Program-made: the position numbers and the translations under genes
Shown: in pieces, positions 1 to 10,704 of the stretch
Layout: every line of letters starts with the position of its first letter
How positions within the stretch are numbered: the stretch's first letter is position 1
Notes under the pieces: generated by a model
Databases searched by the model: none
The model's input: the letters and a program-made list of their open reading frames with translations, nothing else
What the model was told of the DNA's origin: nothing
From: Grammothele lineata
Taxonomy: Eukaryota; Basidiomycota; Agaricomycetes; Polyporales; Polyporaceae
NCBI GenBank assembly: GCA_002150815.3
Contig: NDFF03000381.1
Coordinates: 1 to 64,000 of the forward strand
Reading direction: 5' to 3'
Length of the DNA stretch: 64,000 bases

Positions 1-711
1 ATGTAGCATTCTGACTGTGGCTCTAGAGGGTAGGTTGCAGGTCTAATTTGACACGGAAAGAATGTCCCATGGGAAGTTGGAAGGTGCTTGTAAACGAGTT
101 CATTTCGAATTCGGCCGTGAGCGGGGTAGAATATAAGACGGACGAAGCAGGAGTGGATGACGGAGGACGCGAACGAGTTCGTAAGGCTTAGCCGCTCAGC
201 CGACATGAGCTCGGGAACGCGATTTCACGAAGTCCCCATTCTCACGGTCACGACCCCCCTCTGAGGCCTCGAGTTTGCCCAGTCGGTTTAGGGAGCTAGC
301 CCAAATTCACACTCCGCTGATTCCGCCCGGCCTGTCCCGATTTGGGCTGCTCCCTAAACCGACTGGCTTGCGAGTCTAACGTTAGGGTCCCCTTCAAGTT
401 TGGTGCTTTGGTCGACCGGCGCTTCCCCACCAATTCGAATGGAGGAGTTACCCGGTTGAACGGTCTGCGGACGTCTAAATAAACGTTCAAACGGTCGAAC
501 CAATCCGGAATTCCCCTCAGATTCCCCGGGAATGAGACATCTCCCAAGTCGAGCTTTGTTTTCAACCCAAAGCTGATTCTCTAAAGCTTGAAAGATTTAT
601 GCCGAAACGCAAGCGCCAAAAGGGCTCGAGTTAGCCGTTACAAGTGAGCGCCGAACTGAACACCCCTTGACCTCCTACCCCACGATCGTCTTTGATGCAT
701 TCGTTTCGTAC
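1..711. other. Gene-free left edge
   Basis: Apart from the inverted repeat at 278-366, no coding or RNA feature is convincing here. The open frame at 296-565 on the minus strand lies across the hairpin and is not believable as a gene. Confidence 0.4.
278..366. repeat. Near-perfect inverted repeat (hairpin)
   Basis: Two arms of about 28 nt, at roughly 278-306 and 340-366, are reverse complements with a single-base indel and enclose a spacer of about 33 nt. The arms start with CCAGTCGGTTTAGGGAG and end with its complement. The structure could fold as a long cruciform or RNA stem. It may be a remnant of a small inverted-repeat (MITE-like) element. No target-site duplication could be established by eye and no second copy was noticed in the window. 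Confidence 0.6.
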
Positions 712-1437
712 ATGGAACAGCAAGTAACGTCTCAATGTTTGCCACCGCAACCCTCTTCCGCTCCATCATCCGGAGCACAAGATCCTCCCGACAGTCAAAA
801 CTGTGGCGAGTCGTCAGAAGAGATGGTCGATAAACCAACTGGCGAATCTCCGTATCCCTCTATAAGTCCGCTTGCCCCTCCTTCTCTTCACCATTGTGCA
901 CGGCCCATATCTCCACGTCCTCGGTTAACTGTTGACGCCTATATTGCTGGCTTTGTCCTGACAAGGCATATGGTTGGCCGTCTTTGCCTCGAGGGCTACC
1001 ATTGCTCTGCCGGTGAACTCAATGTGCTTGGACCGATTGATATGGCCACTCTGTTCTTCGAAAGACGTTGCCCTATCGACAGTCCTACCCTTATACGGAT
1101 TCCTGCGGATTATACAGATGCACCATATGTTGACAACACCGCCTGGTTGCTCCCATGTAGAATTGCGTTTGTCCACGCTGGTGGACAAAGACCCGAACTA
1201 CCCTTCGACCAGCATGCAGAGGCATATGCTGATGTGTGGTTTCCTCGCTGTGTGCGAGAATCGGATGCATTCAAGAGAGTGCGGTACATACAATGCAAGT
1301 ATCCGCGCAATGAGGCTGGTGAGCACCTATCACACAATACCACATGCTTTACTTGGCTCATGCTTGCGGATGCCAGCGGTGGGGTGTGTCCTTCGGAAAA
1401 TGAGAGAGGTTCACACACGAGTACGGGCCCGGCATGA
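712..1437 (+). CDS. Hypothetical protein, uncertain model
   Basis: An uninterrupted frame starts at the first ATG (712) and encodes about 241 residues. I recognise no family. The first 80 residues are Pro/Ser-rich and low in complexity. The following part (about residues 85-220) looks more globular, with several Cys, His and Trp residues. A second frame overlapping the 3' end (to about 1490) reads into a basic stretch followed by a GTACGT donor-like site, so the true gene may be spliced. It stands alone, upstream of a tRNA. It could equally be a decayed mobile-element gene. Function unknown. Confidence 0.35.
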   Translation: MEQQVTSQCLPPQPSSAPSSGAQDPPDSQNCGESSEEMVDKPTGESPYPSISPLAPPSLHHCARPISPRPRLTVDAYIAGFVLTRHMVGRLCLEGYHCSAGELNVLGPIDMATLFFERRCPIDSPTLIRIPADYTDAPYVDNTAWLLPCRIAFVHAGGQRPELPFDQHAEAYADVWFPRCVRESDAFKRVRYIQCKYPRNEAGEHLSHNTTCFTWLMLADASGGVCPSENERGSHTSTGPA

Positions 1438-1820
1438 ACGAAACGCTCAGGAGTGGATGGCTCATAATGATGTTAAGATCATGGTACGTTGTTTGAACTA
1501 CATCTCATCATGTGTCTCAATATTTTCTCTCTAGCCCCCTCCGCTACCTACCCTCTATCTTTTTGACTAGTGACATTCATTGTAAGAGCCTCTTGTTATG
1601 TTTTGCGTACTCTCGACAACTTCGCGCTCCGAGAAGTCGGCCGCATTCGTGTTGCAGCGGCTGCGAAGCAAGTGAGGCCTGACGCGGACGTTCAGCTTGA
1701 GCCCCCAGACTTTATGCCCCAGTTATGAGAGTGCATGCTATGCTGTAGATATGAAGAACAGGACAACAATTACCTGGAATGCGAATGGCGGCAACAAAAC
1801 ATACATGCAAAACATGCAGA
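1438..1820. other. Intergenic, no gene seen
   Basis: No convincing gene lies between the hypothetical ORF and the tRNA. A possible splice donor (GTACGTTG at about 1482) and a CTCTAG acceptor-like site near 1535 leave room for an extra 3' exon of the upstream ORF. Confidence 0.3.
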
Positions 1821-1903
1821 GCCCACGGCGGGGGTCGAACCCGCAGCCTTGAGATACCACTTTCTTAAAAGTCTCACGCTCTATCCGATTGAGCTACGCG
1901 GGC
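1821..1903 (-). tRNA. tRNA-Lys(UUU) with a short intron
   Basis: The minus strand folds as a complete tRNA. The acceptor stem pairs GCCCGCG with CGTGGGC. The D arm contains TAGCTCAATCGG, and the T arm contains GGTTCGACCCC. The anticodon stem is TGAGA/TCTCA and the loop CTTTTAA carries anticodon UUU (Lys). An insertion of about 10 nt (AGAAAGTGGT or an equivalent phasing) sits one base 3' of the anticodon, the canonical position for a nuclear tRNA intron. Total length is 83 nt, or 73 nt without the intron. No CCA is encoded, as expected for a eukaryote. Confidence 0.93.
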
Positions 1904-2154
1904 ATACCATCTGTATTATCTGTGGTGTTTACAAACGTTTTTCAGGAAGTGATGCGATGATGTCAGCGTTAATTGCTCTGGCAGGAATAACGTCATTGAC
2001 TGATGCCGTCCGCGTCTGTCCGAGGAGGCGCCAGTGAGGCGCTCTGTCCTGGCCAGCGCGGCCAGAGCTCCCGGCCTCGCACGACCTCTCCGCCTTTCCC
2101 ACTCGCATTCGACCTGCCCCGAGCACAGCTCACCGTCTGCTTTACTGTTTGACG

Positions 2155-3245
2155 ATGATGGCCTCTCGTATCGCCCCGCGCGTCCTCGCCCGCTCTGTTC
2201 GCCCCGCCGCCCGCGTGTCCGCGCGTACCGCAGGCCACAGCAGCCGACGGTTTGCCAGCACTGAGGCTGGACACGCCGCGAAGCAGAGTAGCGACACACC
2301 GTGGATAGTACGCAACTTCTACGCTTCTTTCAGAGTTTGAACTGACACGCCTTGTCGCGCAGATTGGCTCTGCAGTCGTCTTCGGCCCTGTGGTACGTCT
2401 CATACACCGCCTGTAGTACAGTGTTCCGACAGTGTTCACGCGTACCATCATCCCCTCACTGGGTGATTAGATCGCGTATCTTCTCACCGGATCCTCCAAG
2501 AGCAAGGCGAAACACGCCGCAGAACATCCCAAGGCGAAAGCGGGTATCAGCCATATCCCTGAGCCGAAGGAGCCTGAACCTGAGCCCGAGCCTGCACCGG
2601 CTGAGGTGGAGGATTCGGCTGCGCAAGCTATCGTGAGTGTTTCTCTTCTCTCCGAGCTGCCTTCAAACTCACGTCACCGCCTGCCTTTCAGGCGTCCGAT
2701 TCGCCCAAGGATGCGCAAGCCGCTGAGGAGGCGGTATGTCCTATACTGCTTGCTTACCGCCGCCGATCGCTGACGCCCTCCATTCTAGGATTCTGCCCCC
2801 GCCTCCGAGGATGGAAAGGTGCACGGTGCGCCTCCTATGACGGACTCTGAGGGCAACACTGCGTCGGCAGAAGATATCGACGCGTCCATGAACGCGGCTT
2901 TCGTGCGTTCCTCCCATGACTCGTGCTTCACATACTAATACGTCCTGCGTGACCGCGTCTTTCTCGCGAGTTAGAAGTCGAACCTCCCGACTGATGCCCA
3001 GCGCGCGGAGGAGCACGATGCCAAGTACGCGGACGGCGCCCCCGGACAGACCGAGGAAGCAGAGAAGACGCCTGACCAAAAGCCCCAGGAGAGTAGCGAG
3101 GAGAGCCCCAAGGACATGGGCGACGCCCGTGCCTCTGCCAAGGTGCGTTGATCTCTCGACTGTTACTGAGAACGTCCTACTGAGGCGAGCGCAGTCCCAC
3201 AAAGCCCCTAAGGAGGGCGTCGACTCCAAGGAGGCGCAAAACTGA
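2155..3245 (+). CDS. Mitochondrial single-span protein of unknown function
   Basis: Seven exons join in frame: about 2155-2307, 2363-2392, 2471-2632, 2692-2733, 2789-2902, 2975-3142 and 3195-3245. The start is the first in-frame ATG of an ATG-ATG pair. Residues 1-35 are rich in Arg, Ala and Ser, lack acidic residues and read like a matrix-targeting presequence ending near RRFAST. A hydrophobic segment follows at about residues 50-67 (GSAVVFGPVIAYLL). The rest is a long, acidic, Glu/Pro/Lys-rich tail with no recognisable domain. Inference: a mitochondrial inner-membrane protein with one anchor and a disordered tail. No specific function is assigned. It converges with the dienelactone hydrolase gene. 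Confidence 0.75.
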
Positions 3246-3382
3246 GTGCTTAGACTCGGACGGACATCTCGCTCCTGTTTGATCTCGTGGCATGTATCTA
3301 ATTGTTGAGCATAACAAGGAGATATGTGCCCTTGAGATCTACTTCCCCCAAATTGTTCGGTGGAGCAAAAGCGGCGACTACA

Positions 3383-4290
3383 TCACGAGGCCGGCGCCGT
3401 CGCAGGAGCCTCGCCAACAGCCCCCGGGCCCAGATACCTCTCGAACCAGCGCACGACCTGCTCGACCGCCTCGTTCCTCGCCTTCCATGCCACCTCATCC
3501 GCTTGATTCGCGCGGCACGTCCAACCGTGGTGCACGCCCTCGTACACCCGCACCTCCATGTCCTGCATCCCCCTCTCCCTCAGAATGCGCTCTGTCTCCT
3601 TCGCGCGGCGCGCGTCGAACGACGGGTCGTCCACGGCGACCGCGAGGCTAAACGGGCGGGCCACGCACTCGAGCTCGGCGGGGAAGCGGACGCGCGAGGG
3701 GTGGCACGCGACGCTCGCGTCAAAGTGCGCGTTGAGCGTGAGCGCGAAGCGCCCGCCCCAGCAGAAGCCGACGAAACCGATCTTCGAGTTGGCAGGGTGA
3801 GAGGCGCGCAGGGCGGTGGCGACGCGGGTGATGGTGGAGGTTTGGTGCGTGAGGGCGCGGAGGACGAAGGGGACGAGGAGGAGGTAGGAGAGTGGGCGGA
3901 GGAGGAGCCGTTGGAGGAGGCTCTGGGGCGCGTTGTGGTCGTGCGGGGCCAGCGTCCAGGTGGGGAGCGACCAGCCTACATAATATGCGCGGATGCGTCC
4001 GACAAATTAGCTGTGGTGGTGCGCCGCGCGGGAGAGGAGCGAACGAGAAGAAGATACGCACCGCCGAACAGATCGGGCACGACGACGCGGAACCCGCCTC
4101 GCGCTGCGTACTCATCTGCGAGCAGCCGCACGTTCGCGAGCTTCCACCCGAAGATGTCGTGGCCGACGACGACGACGCTCGTCGCATCCTCGGGGCCTGT
4201 CACGTACGCCTCAATACCCCCAATGAGGCACTCTGCGCCGGTGGGTGTACCGGCATGGATAGTGCCTGTTACGCAGTCGGGGCAGGACAT
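3383..4290 (-). CDS. Dienelactone hydrolase family protein
   Basis: Two exons (4062-4290 and 3383-3975) give 273 residues, the usual size for fungal dienelactone hydrolases, which are cytosolic alpha/beta-hydrolases. The N-terminus has the family-typical MSCPDCVTG start, then VVVGHDIFGW. The nucleophile elbow is GFCWGG with Cys in place of Ser. Later come the Asp region (VAVDDPSF) and the catalytic His in GVHHGW. The family cleaves the lactone ring of dienelactones and related esters in aromatic-compound breakdown. In wood-decay fungi many members have unknown natural substrates, so the exact substrate is not claimed. The start is fixed by the conserved MSCPDC sequence. Confidence 0.9.
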
Positions 4291-4826
4291 GGTGGGACTA
4301 CGTAGCCGTGGCTAGGGGGGGTAGGGGGAGGTGCGCAGTGCCAGTAGTGCGAACCCGTTGGGTTTTGGAGAGGAGGAATATTGTATAGCTAGTTTTAAGA
4401 GTTAGGCAACGCGCTGGGAGGTGGAAAGCACCCACCGAGCCCGGGTATCGACTCGAGACTTGGTCATGACTGTAGCGAGTCCGCACAAGCCCGAGCTATC
4501 AACGCTACTGTTCGAGCCCTGGTCTTCCTGGTGGCATAGACGGCCTTTGGATATAAGGAGATACGGCAAGGAGTGAGAGATGGACATCCGCCACTCGTAG
4601 TAATATTGCACTCCGGCCGGAGCGGACTCCTCCAGAACGAACGTCGAAGACACCCATTCGTATATCTTTAACTTCCGAGCCAAGGACGGTTCCAGCTTAA
4701 ACAAGCCCGCTGTCCCGAGCAGTTTGCAAATAGATTACAATCATGGCGAACGTACACGATCAAGTCCAACAAGCATAGTATATCCTGTAATTGTCCAGTG
4801 AAGCGTTTGAATCCGCTACGGCGTCC
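4291..4826. other. Intergenic between DLH and the EI24-type gene
   Basis: This is the 5' flank of the dienelactone hydrolase gene (minus strand) and the 3' flank of the EI24-type gene. It is a plausible promoter region with no gene seen. A T-loop-like word near 4506 was checked and does not complete a tRNA. Confidence 0.4.
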
Positions 4827-6239
4827 TCACTCTGCCTTGGGCTTCAGAGTCGGCGAGAGAGGTGCTGGGGTGACGCCTGCCTTAACATCCGCGACGTAGT
4901 GTTGCCGCTTCTCCAGATCTGCCATCAAATATGCTTAGTTCGATTGTAGGCCGTGAGAGGCATAGCGGTGGCCGTACCATGCGCCCACATCGCCGCGCCA
5001 ATGCGGTTTGACACTGAGAAGATGATCCCTACAATTGGAAGGCGCTCCACGAGCGCGGCCGTGAACCCAAACGCTACATAGGACGATGAGAAATAAACTA
5101 TGCGAGTGAATGGTGTGTGTACCTCTGTAGTCCCACTTGCGCTCTTCAATGAAAGTCGCAATCTGGTCGGGGGTCATCCCCTTCGACTTGTAGTACTGCA
5201 GACTCGGTGTAAGGACAGTGGTTACCCCTCAGAAATGTCGGTAGACTTACGGGTTCATGCAGATACCGCGCCGTCCCGAGAGCCCTGAACCACGCCGCAA
5301 TGAGCATCCCCGCAAGCGGGATGAAATTGAGCGGCAACGCGATCACTTCCGAACAGTTTGCGTGTTAGCACCTCCGCAGCTCTCCCTACCCGCACGGTCA
5401 ACAATAATAGAGCTTACCCCTCGCAAGGATGCTCCCGACGGGCCCGCCCATCCAGACGCTCCAGCCCCACTTGACGGGCTTGACGTGCGGGGGGTGCTCC
5501 CATTCCTCGACGTACGGCCGCCACCAGTCTGCGCTCTTGCCACGCGACTGGATGGTCTGGTCCCAGGCGCGCTCGCGCGCGATGCGGATGTTGCGGGAGA
5601 GGAAGAAGTAGATGACGGTCGACACCTGGCTCGTGAGGAAGAAGAGCGTCGCATCTGCAGGCGGCGAGAGGGGTCGCGTGTGACGGTATCCGTCCAAGAC
5701 GCGTAAGTTGGGGCCCGGGTGGAGGAAAGAGGCGAAGACGTACAGGTGGGCACATCAAAGGGCATTGGAATGCCGAACAACGCGCCCCGAGAGAGACCGG
5801 TCACGCGAGGCGAGCTTCGCAAGGCGAGAACGCGGGGCACTTTCAGCCCCTGGGTAATTGTGTGCAGCCCCAGACACTTACTTGATGAGGAAGTACTCAA
5901 CGAACGTCTTTTGGATCTTGTACGTCCCTGCAGCCTTCGCTGAATGAGTGAACATATTCCACCGACCTCTCGTGGGGATACGATGCTCACCCAGATGAGT
6001 CCCACAGAAGCACCCCTAACGAAGCCGTGCTTGCACTTGTTCCAAGCGGGGACCCGCAAGTTGCGATCCGTAATGAGCCTGTAAAAGCCAACGACGACAT
6101 ACGACGGCGGGAATTGCAACCTCGACGTTGCGCGGCGCAGGTTCTCGGGCACGTCCTCAGAATGTGGTGAGGGGGTATCCCCCGCTGCGAAGCCTCCTGG
6201 GATGATGGGTTTCTCTGCAGGCACAATCGGGGCAGCCAT
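4827..6239 (-). CDS. EI24/Rrt8-Lds type multi-pass membrane protein
   Basis: Eight exons splice cleanly on the minus strand, from ATG at 6239 to TGA at 4827. Exon 1 is 5991-6239. Later exons encode STVIYFFLSRNIRIARERAW, then ALPLNFIPLAGMLIAAWFRA, then MTPDQIATFIEERKWDYR, then AFGFTAALVERLPIVGIIF and SNRIGAAMWAHDLEK. This order (hydrophobic helices, a Phe-Ile-Pro-Leu turn, an acidic/basic linker predicted to face the cytosol, and a final P-x-V-G-I-I-F helix ending in W-A-x-D-x-E-K) matches the fungal EI24-domain group that includes yeast Rrt8, Lds1 and Lds2, found on lipid droplets, ER and spore wall. The family assignment is from memory of its pattern. Its role in a basidiomycete is unknown. 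Confidence 0.7.
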
Positions 6240-6692
6240 TATAGTTGTGCTTGCGGATAGTCAGTGGCAGAAACGGGGACCAACGGCAGACACTGGGGGC
6301 GGTAATAAGGGCAGGCGACAACGATGTTGGTCGGAGACGGCGGCGTCGATGACGCTGCGGGCAACATGCAAGCATGCCGTCATGCGTCGCCCCGGCGGTG
6401 CGCCCGGCTGCGTCGGCAGGCGGCACAACGGCCCGCGGCCCAGAAGAGGCGAGTCGGGACGCGACAACTCTTCCTGTGCACAATCCGCAGAGGTCATCTG
6501 GAGTGAAAGTGGTATGGCATTTATACAGTTCTACGACACTTCTTCGTCTCGGGGCTACTGGGAGGCAGTGTTCGTGCGCAATAGGACTACAGCAGGGGTC
6601 ATCCGAGGGCAATCTCGCCAATAAACAAAGTCGCTCGCGGGGAAGAGAAGAGGGTAGGAGGAAGGCGGTCGTGTGCGCCCGTCGCTGCGCGC

Positions 6693-7435
6693 TCAGTTGC
6701 CTCGCGAGACCTTGTCGAAGACTGTTCAGAACAGGGAATGAAGCGCAAGGAGCGTCAGCGAAAGAGAGACAAGAGCGAACCGAAGGGCACACACCGGTTT
6801 CATACGCGACTTCGCTCATATCCGTCGCTTGGATCTCCGCAATGATACCGACGAGTGCACGCCGGAGCGCTTCCTTGGACGCGGCGAACAACATCTTCTG
6901 CTTCACCTTCGAATCATCGGGAGACCTGATCGCCGCGATCGCACGCGCGCCGCGTAGATAACCGTCAGCCTTGTCCCGTCTGCGCCTCTCGAGACACCGA
7001 CCCATGCCCCTCTGATAATGACGCACGCACACACCCAGCAGGGTGGACGACCTGACGCTGTGCAGTGCGCGGTGCACTATGGGGGGAGGGCGTTTGGAGG
7101 GAGTTCGGGGACTCACCAGGAGAAGAACGTGAGCTTGGTGCGGATGCCACCGTCCTCGCGTTTGAAGTCAAAGTCGTAAACTGCCCACCGGCATTCGGCC
7201 TCGGGGAGGTCGTTCAAAAACTCGTCATATGTAGCAGTAGGCGCGCCCTTCTTCTCCACGATGATTTCCGTCATGCTGGGGTTGACAGTGAAGATGATGT
7301 ACTTGGGCTTGGACGCCTTGCCGAGCTTGAGCTCCTCGTATGCCGCAAGGCAGTCGCTGCTCACACCGACACCGGAGGCCTAATAGTATGGTCAGCGCGC
7401 CACGCGCATACACGGGGCTGAACTGTGCGCACCAT
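6693..7435 (-). CDS. COF1: Cofilin / actin-depolymerising factor
   Basis: The ATG at 7433-7435 is alone in exon 1, followed at once by an intron. The main exon (7117-7379) starts ASGVGVSSDCL. The next exon continues W-SPDDSKVKQKML, and a short last exon ends VSRGN-stop at 6693. The product of about 137 residues is one ADF-homology domain. Landmarks are the N-terminal Ser-rich start, YIIFTV, the YDFDF segment, LTFFSWSPDD and the long actin-binding helix KQKMLFAASKEALRRAL. Cofilin binds ADP-actin, severs filaments and drives actin turnover. An intron directly after the start codon is typical of fungal cofilin genes and explains why ORF callers miss the true N-terminus. It is followed on the same strand by alpha-actinin. 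Confidence 0.95.
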
Positions 7436-7772
7436 TGTTTCGTCGTTGGTAGAGGGGTGTAGTGGAGGAACGCGCGGGATGGAGGCAGATGTCACGGAGA
7501 GAGCTGCTATAAGTATATCAAGATGGGCGACAACGGCGATTGCCGCGCTCCGATTGGACAAGGCGGTGGCAGCCGCGCCGCGCCCAGACATACAACGGCT
7601 TCGGGTCCCTCGTGAGGACGCGTGCTAATCCATTTGTATTGGTAGTAGATACAGTATTCTATTCTGCGATGTAGCGTATATCCGGCCTATGACACAAATA
7701 GCCCAACGGGACATAGAACGACGCGCTTCCGGAGCGCGGAACGAGCACACTGGTCTTGCAAAGACAGCCCGC
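7436..7772. other. Cofilin promoter / alpha-actinin 3' flank
   Basis: About 340 nt separate the cofilin start from the alpha-actinin stop on the same strand. No gene is seen. The stretch must hold the alpha-actinin 3' end and the cofilin promoter. Confidence 0.45.
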
Positions 7773-10481
7773 TCATTGGGGCTCCTGTTCGAATACTTCC
7801 TCAATCCACCTCTCGTAGTCGTACTCCGGCTCTCCGGCTTCGTTAGGTGCGGACGGCATCACTTGCCGTAGGAATTCGATTGCGCTTGCTGGCAAGCTCG
7901 CGACGCGCAGATCAAGTTCGGTGACGTATGGCTGCAGCAAGTTCATGAGCATCGCGCGCAGTGGAGGCATGGTAGTACGCTTACTTTGTCCGCAGCGATG
8001 CCTCTAAAAGCTTCGCGCAACTGTGCCGGAGACGTCTGATCCTCCATGATATCGACCTAAGACAATGTGAGGTTGCGGCGCAGAACGTTCGTCGGATAAG
8101 AGTTACCAAGAGATTAATGAAAGCCTCGAACGTCACTGCGCCGTAGTCCTCTGTGAGTTGGTCATAGATGAGGTCCATGTCCTCGTCCTGCGCATCGAGT
8201 CAGCATACAACTCTGCGCACACATCCTACGAGTACAGACCGAATAGACGATGCCAAGGCTGGCCAACGCAGCCGTCATCTCAGACTGGCTGAGTGTATTG
8301 GACTCGTCCTTGTCGAAGTACCGGAACGTGCTCTCGAACTGCTCGAGCTGGGCCGGTGTCAGGTTTGTCATGTTTCGAGACACAATCTGTGTTTCGCCAG
8401 TGATCAGCTGATTATCAATGGAATGCACAGAACCATAGGCCTTCTGAGCGCACCTGGTTGTCCACGAAAGCGAGCTTCTTCGAAACACTCTGCGTAACGA
8501 GCTCGAGTTCAAAGCGCAGATCCTCAACTGTGAACACTGTGTAATCGTTCTCATCTACATTCGCCGCTCGACATTCGTCTTCAGCGGCGACTACGACTCC
8601 GAGCGACTCGGAGATAGGGGGAATTCTGGTTTGCAGTTGCCGGATCTGCTCCATCTGCTCTTCAAGAGAACCCTCTATCGATACTAGTTCGGTTGAAATC
8701 TGCCTTAGGCGTCGTTCGAAGTCGTTGGCGAGGTTTGCGAACTTGTGTCGCAGGCTCTCTTTGATCCTAAAAAGCGCGAAATAGTAAGCCCGCCGAAATA
8801 CGTCGAAAGTGGGTTCAGCATACTGTCGTATCTCTGCATTGATGGCACGTGACCGAGCGGCCTCGGCTTGTAGCAGTACGTTCCATGCCTGATCGACATC
8901 TGCCAGAGAAAGTCCCGGGGGTGGGACATACTCGCGCATTCCGTAAGTCTTCAGCTTCGTTTGAACGTTTCCAAAGAGAGTGGCAATGTCCTGCTTCTCG
9001 GTGACCCATGTGCGCTTCGTTGTTTGCTTATAGTTCTGGAACGACGCTGAGTGCTGCACTGCGTCTGCGTAGGTGCCGACGAACGACTTGGCATCCCAGA
9101 CGTCTTGCATCTCCGACATAGAACGAAGTAGCGCTTTGACGCGCCGCTCGTAGTCGTTCCTGCTCGTCCAGACGGACTGCATCAACTCAGCGAATTTCTC
9201 CACGCGGCGAGAGACGGTCTCCGTTTGCTCTGCGAAAATGTCAGTAATTGTTGGATGATGCAATGTAGAACGCACCCATGGACGAAAACGCATGGAAGTA
9301 GCCAGCGACGTACGTCATAACGCTACGTTCATCTGGGTGTTCCGTGTCGCACAAGTCTGCCACTTCCAGTAGTTGCTAATGAAGTTTGACCGGTACATCA
9401 ACAGATTATTGACGTGCGGGGAATGTAGAAAGACGAACAGGAATACCGAGATGTTCTTGTGCTACTTGGAATGCTAGACGAGTGTTCCCGTGACGGTCGG
9501 TCTATGTAGACCATTCGTTACAGATGTTGACAGGAAGATGCGCACAAAGGCCTCACCTTGTCCAGTTTGTCATAGTCAATCAAATCGGGTCGATGGCAGT
9601 GAATGAGGGCACAGCTGGAATGGATGAGATACACTCCGTGGCGGCAATATGGTTAGACCCTTACAGCGCAAGCCCGTCAGACCAGCTATAGGAGAAGTCT
9701 TGAACCTCGACCTCTTTGTAGGGAGCAGTCTTGCGCTGACACCAGAGTAATAGACCTTCCTTCGCGGAAAGACCTTCCTCACTTCAATGAAGCACATTCA
9801 GGGCCCCAGAAGGGCATCAAGGACTCCGAAAAAGACGGACCTGATGTCCGCAATTGTGAACCGCAGAATGAGCGTCCAAATCATGCCCAGTATGAGCTTC
9901 AGGTTGCCGTCAATGATATCTGTATCCATGTCAGACTAGCGCGTTGAGAGAGAAGAAATATTCGAAGACCTTCGGGGCCGATATTGGTGAGCTTCACGCC
10001 GCGGGAGGTAATGAACTCTAGCGCCTTGTTGACATTCTCGGCCTTCTGGATCCGCATCCTGGGATTCTTGTTATAGCGTCCCAAAGAGACATCGCCTATT
10101 CTCTAGTTGGTCCCACAGCACCTGATGACAAACTGAGCACGCACCCATAATTTCCTGAGCGATTATAAGTCTCTCGTAAGAGAACCCCTTCAAGAGCAGA
10201 CGTTGGTACTCACCATGAGCTGAATCAGCCGCACTCCATCGGAGAGATCCCGCACGAGAGATGTCATCGGAGGGTGCCCGTTTGCTTCCAGCTTCGTATT
10301 CAGCCTATCTGAGCTGAGTTCCGGCGTGACATGCACTAGTAGTGAAACGAACGCACCATTTACAGAATGTCCGCTCCTGAACGTCCCTTGAGCGCGTCTC
10401 CAAGGATTCGATGGTGTTGGGGGAGAGCGGAGAGAGAAAGCCTGGGTTCCACGATGCTCTCTTCATAGTGTACAAGTCCAT
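7773..10481 (-). CDS. ain1: Alpha-actinin
   Basis: A many-exon gene runs from ATG at 10481 to the stop at 7773. In order: an N-terminal leader ([20 protein letters not shown]); CH domain 1 with [16 protein letters not shown] and [11 protein letters not shown] domain 2 with [20 protein letters not shown] and SWSDGLAL; a short rod of coiled-coil/spectrin-like helices (about residues 260-500); and a C-terminal calmodulin-like part. The first EF-hand loop, [12 protein letters not shown], is canonical with acidic positions 1, 3 and 12. The C-terminus ends EVFEQEPQ. Fungal alpha-actinins have a shorter rod than animal ones, as here. The protein crosslinks actin filaments, in fission yeast at the contractile ring. 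It is divergent from POB3. Confidence 0.92.
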
Positions 10482-10704
10482 CGTGGTGGACGGGGCAGTC
10501 GAGGGTGCAAGACTGAGGCGGGAACGGCGACGGAGGGTGGGCGAAGGCGGGCGAGGACGCGCCGGCGGTGGCGCACGCGCGAGGGCAGAGCGCGTGTTTA
10601 AACTCCGCAACGCGTCCCCTTCGCGCCCCTCGCGCACCGCGTCCGTCTGTCTCTGTCCACATACCACCACCATCGTCCCTGTGCTGCGGTTCCCTTCAAC
10701 CACC
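10482..10704. promoter_or_regulatory. Shared divergent promoter, alpha-actinin / POB3
   Basis: Only 223 nt lie between the start codons of alpha-actinin (minus) and POB3 (plus), so both promoters and 5' leaders must sit here. The sequence is GC-rich on the alpha-actinin side and pyrimidine-rich just before the POB3 ATG (CACCATCGTCCC and CAACCACC), as is common for fungal initiator regions. No clear TATA box is seen. Confidence 0.6.

Noticed and set aside
4431..4520. tRNA-like T-loop words
   Set aside because: No acceptor stem or D arm pairs with them, so no cloverleaf can be drawn.
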